A program made the position numbers and the translations under genes. Below the pieces are notes generated by a model. It was not told the origin of the DNA, did not search any database, and worked only from the letters and a program-made list of their open reading frames with translations. Shown here piece after piece: positions 6,895 to 12,482 of a DNA stretch of 16,235 bases (position 1 is the stretch's first letter; the number at the start of each line of letters is the position of its first letter). Origin of the DNA: Sedimentisphaerales bacterium (lineage in GTDB: Bacteria > Planctomycetota > Phycisphaerae > Sedimentisphaerales > SG8-4); NCBI GenBank assembly GCA_016928975.1, contig JAFGJR010000265.1, forward strand, positions 1 to 16,235. The letters run 5' to 3'.

Positions 6895-7917
6895 CTATAG
6901 TCTCATCGCGTCAGGGATAAGGCATCCTTCGCAAGGGCAAAAGGCGCGGAGGTTCTCCTCCGGCGTGCCGGGGGGAACCTCGCAACCTGGCTGAAGGATG
7001 AACCTTCGACCTCCCATCTCGATACACTGCTTTGCGGCGGTGGCGACCTGTTGTGGAGTCCCTTGTAGGAGTACCGCAGATGGATCGAAGTTGCCCGCCA
7101 GCGTGACATCGGGACCCACCATCGCTCTCGATCTGTCCACCGGGACCATCCAGTCGATGTCGATCACGTCACAGCCGGTCTGAGCCATGAGATGGATACT
7201 GCGGCTGATATCTCCGCAGACGTGCAGCTTCACGGCGGCGCCGGCCGCGTGAATGGCGTCGAAGAGTCTTCTCTCGAAGGGCAGGACATAGTCCAAGTAC
7301 ATTTGCGGGCTGACCAGGCTGGCGACGGAGTCGCCGACGCCGATCATGTCCGCGCCGGCGTCGATCTGCGCCTTTGCGAAGCGGATCTGGTTCTCGATGA
7401 TGACCTCGACTGCTCCAAGGTACATCTCGGGCGTGTCGATCAGGTCCAGGAACATACTCTCGACGCCGCGAAGGTCGGCATAGACGGCCAAAGGCCCCTC
7501 CGCCCAGCCGAGCACGCTGTGTGTCTTGCCGACGGCCCCGGCCATCTTCCTGACGCTCTCGATGCGTTGTCTGGGGCGCTCGGCGTTCTCAATCTCGAAC
7601 GGCCTGATGCGTGCGACATCCTGCTGGTCCTGGATCAGGACGCCTCTCGGCCTGCCGACGCCGTTCTCGGGATAGTCGAACTCCATGCCGTAGGCCGATG
7701 CCTCGCGCCAGGGATCGCTGATCGCGCTGACCTGGTCGAGATTGAACGCCTTCGCTACCGCCAGTTGGGCCTCGACGAGCACGTCGCCGTCGAGATAGTA
7801 GTCCCGGTACGTGCGACCGATAAAATGCGCCGCCCACGACATGAAAATGGGCGTGACGGCGGGGCGATCATACCGCCGGCCCTGGAAGATGGCGTAGATG
7901 CGTTCTCTTGGCGTCAT
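6895..7917 (-). CDS. uroporphyrinogen decarboxylase family protein, MtaA/CmuA methyltransferase-like
   Basis: 340 residues from the ATG at 7917 (MTPRERIYAIFQGRRYDRP, a typical family N-terminus). An upstream in-frame ATG at 7932 lies inside a heptamer repeat and is rejected. The fold is the URO-D TIM barrel. Residues needed by the corrinoid:thiol methyltransferase branch are present: LHVCGD gives His232-x-Cys234, and QPGCEVPPGTP gives Cys312, the HxC...C zinc site that activates a thiol. DAGADMIGVGDSVASLVSP is a further family block. True heme-pathway HemE lacks this zinc site, so HemE is unlikely. The C-terminus has an extra CPCEGC (327-332), a possible further metal or redox site. It is transcribed away from the dehydrogenase operon across about 100 bases and may share its control. 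No corrinoid protein or activator is visible here, so the substrate is unknown. Confidence 0.82.
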   Translation of the reverse strand: MTPRERIYAIFQGRRYDRPAVTPIFMSWAAHFIGRTYRDYYLDGDVLVEAQLAVAKAFNLDQVSAISDPWREASAYGMEFDYPENGVGRPRGVLIQDQQDVARIRPFEIENAERPRQRIESVRKMAGAVGKTHSVLGWAEGPLAVYADLRGVESMFLDLIDTPEMYLGAVEVIIENQIRFAKAQIDAGADMIGVGDSVASLVSPQMYLDYVLPFERRLFDAIHAAGAAVKLHVCGDISRSIHLMAQTGCDVIDIDWMVPVDRSRAMVGPDVTLAGNFDPSAVLLQGTPQQVATAAKQCIEMGGRRFILQPGCEVPPGTPEENLRAFCPCEGCLIPDAMRL

Positions 7918-7923
7918 CTTTGA

Positions 7924-7958
7924 ATTTACCATTTACGATTTGCGATTTACAATTGTAC
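7924..7958. repeat. five tandem 7-base units (ATTTACN type)
   Basis: Reading + gives ATTTACC, ATTTACG, ATTTGCG, ATTTACA, ATTGTAC, an imperfect heptamer array in otherwise GC-rich DNA. It is followed by ATGGTAAACCAT (7959-7970), a 5-bp inverted repeat. It lies in the divergent gap between the methyltransferase-like and oxidoreductase genes. Similar arrays, read as 'TIYDLRFTI' in one frame, are common intergenic elements in several bacterial lineages. The A/T-rich block may also contain divergent promoters. Confidence 0.7.
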
Positions 7959-8017
7959 ATGGTAAACCATACGCCGAAGGTCGTCCATCGTCAACCGAAT
8001 TCGGGAGGTCCATTGCG

Positions 8018-9037
8018 ATGCTGAAGATCGGAATCGTGGGCTTCGGGTTCATGGGGCGGATGCACTACCGCATCTGGAAGGGGATCGAGGGCGCGCAGGT
8101 CGTGGCGGTTTGCGACGCGAACCCGAACATCAAGGAGGACACCAAGCGGGCGGTCGGCAATATCCAGGGCGCCGAAAGTGACATCAACTTCGCGGGGATA
8201 GAGCTGTATCGCGATCTCGAGCAGATGCTTGACAAGGTCAAGCTCGATGCCATCTCGTTGACGCTGCCGACGTACCTGCACGCGGACTGCTCGGAGAAGG
8301 CGCTGTCGCGAGGGGTGAACGTTCTGTGCGAGAAGCCGATGGCGCTGACGGTCGCGGATTGCGACGGAATGATCGCAGCGGCAAAGCGCAGCGGCAAGGT
8401 CCTCCAGATCGGCCATTGCGTGCGCTTCTGGCCCGAGTACGCCAAGGCGAAAGAGATCGTGGATGGTGGCGAATACGGCAAGGTCGTCGCCGCCATGTTC
8501 CAGCGGCTCGGAGCGCCGCCGGGCTGGAGCGTGGACAACTGGTTCATCGACGAGAAGCGCAGCGGCGGCGTCGCGCTCGACCTGCATATCCACGACACCG
8601 ACTACGTGCAGTATCTGTTCGGAATGCCCAGATCCGTGTGCAGCCACGGGGCCAAGGGGCCGGCAGGGCAGTTGATCCACATGCTCACGGAATACGAGTA
8701 CGGCCAGGACAAGCTGGTGCTGGCCGAGGCCGGCTGGGGGATGACCGCCACGTTCGGATTCGAGATGAGCTTCAACCTCGTGCTTGAGAAGGCCACCATC
8801 GTGTACGATCTGACGCGGACTCCGATGATGCGCGTTTGTCCGGCCGAGGGCAAGGAGTTCACTCCGGAGGTCGCCGCCGGCGATGGCTATTTGCATGAGA
8901 TCGAGTACTTCGCCAAGACCGTGCGGGGCGAGATCGTCAAGCCGATCCTTACGCTGGAGCAGTCGCGCAACTCCGTGAGAATCGTTGAGGCCGAGAAGAA
9001 ATCCATGAACAATAAGCAGAGAGTCATGATTCAATAG
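8018..9037 (+). CDS. Gfo/Idh/MocA family NAD(P)-dependent oxidoreductase
   Basis: 339 residues. These enzymes oxidise or reduce a hydroxyl group on sugars, polyols (including inositols) or derivatives using NAD(P). The N-terminal Rossmann fold begins MLKIGIVGFGFMGRMHY with GFGFMG at 8-13. The catalytic Lys is in CEKPMALT (Glu105-Lys106-Pro107). The C-terminal domain has GHCVRFWPEY and GGVALDLHIHDTDY, with His192 and Asp195 in the family's D-x-G-x-H-x-x-D position. The frame is open 40 codons further up through the heptamer repeat, but the ATG at 8018 is right: it opens the Rossmann fold and has GGAGG nine bases before it. It is first in an operon with an isomerase-like gene (32 bases on) and a transporter. 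The substrate cannot be told from sequence. Confidence 0.92.
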   Translation: MLKIGIVGFGFMGRMHYRIWKGIEGAQVVAVCDANPNIKEDTKRAVGNIQGAESDINFAGIELYRDLEQMLDKVKLDAISLTLPTYLHADCSEKALSRGVNVLCEKPMALTVADCDGMIAAAKRSGKVLQIGHCVRFWPEYAKAKEIVDGGEYGKVVAAMFQRLGAPPGWSVDNWFIDEKRSGGVALDLHIHDTDYVQYLFGMPRSVCSHGAKGPAGQLIHMLTEYEYGQDKLVLAEAGWGMTATFGFEMSFNLVLEKATIVYDLTRTPMMRVCPAEGKEFTPEVAAGDGYLHEIEYFAKTVRGEIVKPILTLEQSRNSVRIVEAEKKSMNNKQRVMIQ

Positions 9038-9069
9038 CCGGCTTTCTGCGCCAGGATGGGAGATGCCAG

Positions 9070-9888
9070 ATGAAATGCAAGGGTTGGCCCGTTGGCGTTT
9101 GCAGTTGGTCGCTTCGAACGGATGTGCCCGGTGTGGCCAAGACGATGAAGGAGCTGGGCTTGCAGCACGTGCACCTGGGGATTCGGGGGGCCGTGGAAGA
9201 CAGCAGCGGCAAGCAGCTCGATGCGATTCGAGCGCAGCGATGGACGATCACGAGCACGATGATCGACTTTCCCCAGGAGGATTATTCGACGCTGGAGAGC
9301 ATCAAGCGCACCGGCGGGGTGGTCCCCGACGATTCCTGGCAGCGCAACCGTGACCTGTTCGTCGGCGCCGCTGGAGCGACGGCCGATCTGGGTGTGAAGT
9401 ACCTGTCGATGCACGCCGGCTTCATCGATGAAGAGGACAAGCAATACGCCAAGAAGATGTACGCCCGCATTCGGGACCTTGCGGATGTCGCCCAGGACAG
9501 CGGTGTCATCCTGCTGCTGGAGACCGGGCAGGAGTCCGCCCTGGAGCTGCGACATTTCCTGGAGGAGCTGGACCACGACTCGGTGGGCGTGAATTTCGAT
9601 CCGGCCAACATAATCCTGTACGACAAGGGCGACCCGATTGAGGCGGTGCGCGTGCTGTCGCCCTGGATCGAGCATCTGCACGTCAAAGATGCCATACGGA
9701 CGAGCCAGCCGGGCACCTGGGGCAGCGAGGTCCCCTGGGGCGACGGCCAGGTCGGCGTCGGACGATTTCTCGATGTGCTCGGAGAAGTCGAATTCGAGGG
9801 TGCCATGGCGATTGAGCGAGAAGCCGGCGACAACCGCGCCGGCGACATCAAGCTGGCGATCCAGCGGCTCGCGGCAGCATGTGAATAG
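9070..9888 (+). CDS. sugar phosphate isomerase/epimerase-like TIM barrel (AP endonuclease 2 superfamily)
   Basis: 272 residues. Members isomerise or epimerise keto-sugars, or dehydrate inositol-like compounds, at a divalent metal centre. The four metal ligands of the fold can be placed: Glu151 in LLLETGQES, Asp177 in VNFDPANI, His204 in LHVKDA and Glu249 in AIERE. VGVCSWSL near the N-terminus is also typical. GGATGGGAG lies about eight bases before the ATG at 9070; a second ATG at 9063 is out of frame. It sits between the oxidoreductase (32 bases before) and the transporter (30 bases after), so it probably acts on the same compound. Such pairs occur in inositol and rare-sugar catabolism, but a specific reaction cannot be assigned. 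Confidence 0.88.
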   Translation: MKCKGWPVGVCSWSLRTDVPGVAKTMKELGLQHVHLGIRGAVEDSSGKQLDAIRAQRWTITSTMIDFPQEDYSTLESIKRTGGVVPDDSWQRNRDLFVGAAGATADLGVKYLSMHAGFIDEEDKQYAKKMYARIRDLADVAQDSGVILLLETGQESALELRHFLEELDHDSVGVNFDPANIILYDKGDPIEAVRVLSPWIEHLHVKDAIRTSQPGTWGSEVPWGDGQVGVGRFLDVLGEVEFEGAMAIEREAGDNRAGDIKLAIQRLAAACE

Positions 9889-9918
9889 AAGGTCCGCTGG
9901 GGCGTTAAGGAGAGACAT

Positions 9919-11124
9919 ATGGCTTTCGGAATGGAGTCCACCCTATACCTGAAGCTCAGCGCGTTGATGTTCCTGGAGTATGCGATCTGGGGGGCCTGGT
10001 ACCCGGTGCTGGCGGCACGGCTGCTGGGACCGCTGAAATTCAGCGGCAAGCAGACGGGTTGGGTCTATGCCGCACTGCCGCTGGCGTGCATCTTCATGCC
10101 CCTCCTGGCCGGCCAGTTTGCGGACAAGTACGTCAACACGGAATGGATTCTCGCTGTGGCTCATCTCGTGGGCTTCATCCTGCTGTTCGTCGCGGGAACA
10201 AGGAAGGACTTCAAGTCACTGTTTATCGCAGTCTTCCTGTATTCGCTCTGCTTTGCCGCGACGCTGCCGTTGGTAAACTCGCTGATGTTCTATCATCTGG
10301 GCAAGAACAACGTCGATATCGGCAAGAGCTCGCCGTACATCTTCATGTGGGCGCCGATCGCATGGGCCCTGGCCGGGTATTTCCTGACGGGCTGGCGCTG
10401 GGTCTTCAAGACCGGTGAGCTGGGTCGGGATTGCCTGTTCCTGGCGGCGGTCCTGTCCGTGGCAATGGCGGTGGTCTGCGCCGGGTTCCTGCCCACAACG
10501 CCGCCGGAGAATACCGGTGGGACGCCGATCCTTGATGCCATCGGGATGCTGCGGATACCGAGCTTCCTGGTGTTCTTCCTGATCTCGATGGCGGCAGCGG
10601 GCATGATGCAGTTCTACTTCCTCGGCACGGCCCAGTTCATGCAGGACAACGGGATCGCGTCCAAGAACGTGCCGGCATCCATGGCTATCGCCCAGGCGAC
10701 ACAGGCTGTTGCCACGCTGCTTCTGCTCGGCCGGTTTGTGGCGGGCCTGGGGTACAAATGGACGCTGGTGCTGGGGGCAGCCTCGTGGCTGATCTTGTAC
10801 GTGCTCTACATCATTCCCAGACCGCCGGCGGTCATCGTGGTTTCGCAGGCCTTTCACGGCCTGGCGTACGTCTTGTTCATCATCGCCGGACAGATGTTCG
10901 CCGGGTCCGTGGCTCCGGCCGGGACCGGCGGTTCCATGCAGGCTCTGATCTTCACTGCCCAGAGCGGTCTCGGCCTGTTCCTGGGCACGCAGCTCGCCGG
11001 CGTCGTCATGGACCGGTTCCGCGTGAGCGGACGGTTTCAGTGGCGCAAGGTCTGGATGGTGCCGGGTGCGATCATGCTCGCCTGTGTGGTGGCACTGATC
11101 CTGTTCTTCCGCGGCGCGATCTGA
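9919..11124 (+). CDS. MFS transporter, nucleoside:H+ symporter-like family
   Basis: 401 residues with about 12 hydrophobic segments, so an inner-membrane transporter. The N-terminus LKLSALMFLEYAIWGAWYPVL resembles the start of NupG/XapB-type nucleoside symporters, in which a Phe-Leu-x-x-x-x-Ile-Trp-Gly-Ala-Trp block marks helix 1. The usual halves are visible: helices 1-6 to about residue 190, a short loop with PTTPPENTGG, then helices 7-12. AAGGAG lies six bases before the ATG at 9919. It is the last gene of the three-gene operon and presumably imports its substrate. In bacteria of this type the family is often beside sugar dehydrogenase genes, so a sugar or polyol may be carried instead of a nucleoside; that is inference. 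Confidence 0.87.
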   Translation: MAFGMESTLYLKLSALMFLEYAIWGAWYPVLAARLLGPLKFSGKQTGWVYAALPLACIFMPLLAGQFADKYVNTEWILAVAHLVGFILLFVAGTRKDFKSLFIAVFLYSLCFAATLPLVNSLMFYHLGKNNVDIGKSSPYIFMWAPIAWALAGYFLTGWRWVFKTGELGRDCLFLAAVLSVAMAVVCAGFLPTTPPENTGGTPILDAIGMLRIPSFLVFFLISMAAAGMMQFYFLGTAQFMQDNGIASKNVPASMAIAQATQAVATLLLLGRFVAGLGYKWTLVLGAASWLILYVLYIIPRPPAVIVVSQAFHGLAYVLFIIAGQMFAGSVAPAGTGGSMQALIFTAQSGLGLFLGTQLAGVVMDRFRVSGRFQWRKVWMVPGAIMLACVVALILFFRGAI

Positions 11125-11135
11125 CGCACGCGTCA
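11122..11135. repeat. 14-base inverted repeat holding both convergent stop codons
   Basis: TGACGC-AC-GCGTCA. The left TGA is the stop of the transporter and the right TCA is the stop of the aminotransferase read on the - strand. It could form a small hairpin (5 bp, four-base loop) in both transcripts. No T run follows on either strand, so it is at best a weak bidirectional terminator. Confidence 0.35.
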
Positions 11136-11966
11136 GAGTGTGAACTTCAGGAACTCCGCAGTAAGGGCCTTGGTCAGGGGGCCGGGCTTGCCGTCGCCGA
11201 TCGTAGCGCCATCGAATATGACGACCGGGACGATGTCCTTGGTCGTCACGGCCAGGAACAGCTCGTCGGCGACTGCCGCCTGTTTCGGCGTCAGACAGCA
11301 CTCTTCAACGGCGATACCGACGTTTTGAGCCGCCCTGACCACGAACTTGCGCGTGATCGATGGCAGGATGTTGGCCGAGAGCGGGGCAGTCTGGAGTGCC
11401 CGCTGGTTGATGGCGAAGAAGGCTGAGCTGGTGCCTTCGGTGATGAATCCCGCCTCATCGACCAGGATTGCCTCGTCACAGCCTCTTTCGACAGCGTATT
11501 GGCGGGCCAGGACGTTGGGCAGCAGGTTGAGGCTCTTGATATCGCACCGTTTCCACCGCAGGTCCGGGTGCGTGCAGACCGCGATGCCCCGGGCTTTCTC
11601 CACAGGCTGGTCTTTGACCTCGCTGACGGTCAGCAGGAAATTCGGCTTGAGATTGGGGTCCCAGGAGTGGTTTCTCGCCGCCGACCCCCGGGTGACGTGG
11701 AAGTAGATCCTGGCGTTGGGCAGGCCGGCGGCTTTGAAGGCCTGTTCCACTCGCTGACGGACGGTCCCGATATCGATGCCGGTGATACGAATAGCAGCCA
11801 TGCTGGCGGCGAACCGGTCCATGTGGTCGTCCAGGGCGAAGATCTTGCCGTTGTAGCTTCGCAGCACCTCATACACGCCGTCGCCGAAGTACAGGCCGCG
11901 GTCGCAGTGGGCCGGATCGAGGCTCTCGATGGGTACGAATCTGTCATCGACCATCGCCAGTTTCAT
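11133..11966 (-). CDS. dat: D-amino-acid aminotransferase (PLP fold type IV)
   Basis: 277 residues. It exchanges the amino group between D-amino acids and 2-oxo acids (D-Ala/D-Glu interconversion for peptidoglycan), using PLP in the cytoplasm. DRGLYFGDGVYEV (22-34) opens the fold. DIKSLNLLPNVLA gives the PLP lysine Lys144, and GFITEGTSSAFF gives the Glu that binds the pyridine nitrogen. Tyr32, Arg98 and His100 match the Tyr/Arg/His carboxylate trap of the Bacillus D-amino-acid enzyme, with the R-x-H at the same numbers. This argues against branched-chain aminotransferase or aminodeoxychorismate lyase. The start is supported by GGGAG seven bases before the ATG. It points away from rplU and runs tail to tail into the transporter gene with an eight-base gap between stops. 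Confidence 0.9.
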   Translation of the reverse strand: MKLAMVDDRFVPIESLDPAHCDRGLYFGDGVYEVLRSYNGKIFALDDHMDRFAASMAAIRITGIDIGTVRQRVEQAFKAAGLPNARIYFHVTRGSAARNHSWDPNLKPNFLLTVSEVKDQPVEKARGIAVCTHPDLRWKRCDIKSLNLLPNVLARQYAVERGCDEAILVDEAGFITEGTSSAFFAINQRALQTAPLSANILPSITRKFVVRAAQNVGIAVEECCLTPKQAAVADELFLAVTTKDIVPVVIFDGATIGDGKPGPLTKALTAEFLKFTL

Positions 11967-12043
11967 GAGGGCACTCCCGAAAAGGCACCCATACGGATTC
12001 AGGGCACACGGCAGCTACCATACAAAATTGTGCTGGAAAAGTC

Positions 12044-12072
12044 TTTACAAAAACTCGCGGCGCCCGTAGCAT
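12044..12072 (+). promoter_or_regulatory. sigma70-like promoter for rplU
   Basis: TTTACA (12044-12049; five of six to TTGACA), 17 bases, TAGCAT (12067-12072; four of six to TATAAT). The spacing is optimal, and the expected transcription start is about 35 bases before the rplU start codon. The A/T-rich sequence just upstream (ACAAAATTGT, GAAAAG) could act as an UP element. This is the best promoter match I noticed in the window. Confidence 0.6.
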
Positions 12073-12104
12073 ACTGGTTTCTCCAGAGTATGACCTTCAA
12101 AGTT

Positions 12105-12108
12105 GGAG
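12105..12108 (+). promoter_or_regulatory. ribosome binding site deciding the rplU start
   Basis: GGAG ends seven bases before the ATG at 12116 but only one base before the ATG at 12110. The spacing favours 12116, which gives the usual MYAVIEQGGKQY N-terminus of L21. Confidence 0.65.
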
Positions 12109-12115
12109 CATGGGA

Positions 12116-12445
12116 ATGTACGCCGTAATCGAGCAAGGTGGGAAACAGTATAAGGTGGCTGAGGGCGACCGCTTGGACATCGAGCTGACCGATGTCCAGC
12201 CCGACGCTACGGAGATCGAGCTGAACAAGGTGCTGTTCATCGGCGATGGCGAGAACGTCCGGATCGGCAAGCCGTATATCGATGGTGCGAAAGTCGTGGC
12301 CAAGTTTGCTACCACCGCCGAGCAGGGCCTGATCAAAGGCAAGAAGCTGTACGTCACGCATTTTCGCCGCAGGAAGGACAGCCAGAAGCGGATCGGTCAT
12401 CGCCAGAAGTACCTGCGCGTCACCGTCTCGAAGATAGAAGGTTGA
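12116..12445 (+). CDS. rplU: 50S ribosomal protein L21
   Basis: 109 residues, close to the usual 101-105. It binds 23S rRNA in the large subunit. MYAVIEQGGKQYKVAEGD is the family N-terminus, with VLFIGDGENVRIGKPYIDGAKV in the middle. The basic end YVTHFRRRKDSQKRIGHRQ is the RNA-binding signature. A good promoter and ribosome binding site precede it. In most bacteria rpmA (L27) follows rplU directly, but here the next gene begins 37 bases later on the opposite strand and is unrelated, so L27 must be encoded elsewhere. No clear terminator is seen in the short convergent gap. Confidence 0.97.
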   Translation: MYAVIEQGGKQYKVAEGDRLDIELTDVQPDATEIELNKVLFIGDGENVRIGKPYIDGAKVVAKFATTAEQGLIKGKKLYVTHFRRRKDSQKRIGHRQKYLRVTVSKIEG

Positions 12446-12482
12446 CCCTGCGCAATCGCGGCGGAGTCGTCCGATAGCGTAC

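Noticed and set aside
6895..7917. Assignment of the URO-D-like gene as hemE (heme synthesis)
   Set aside because: The HxC...C zinc site belongs to the MtaA/CmuA methyltransferase branch and is not a feature of HemE; no other heme genes are nearby.
7192..7923. 243-codon + strand frame opposite the URO-D-like gene
   Set aside because: It is a shadow frame: the - strand product has the full URO-D family motif set and zinc ligands.
9031..11301. Long - strand open frames opposite the isomerase-like and transporter genes
   Set aside because: The + strand genes have clear domains, ribosome binding sites and operon spacing. The antisense translations are low-complexity Arg/His/Gln-rich.
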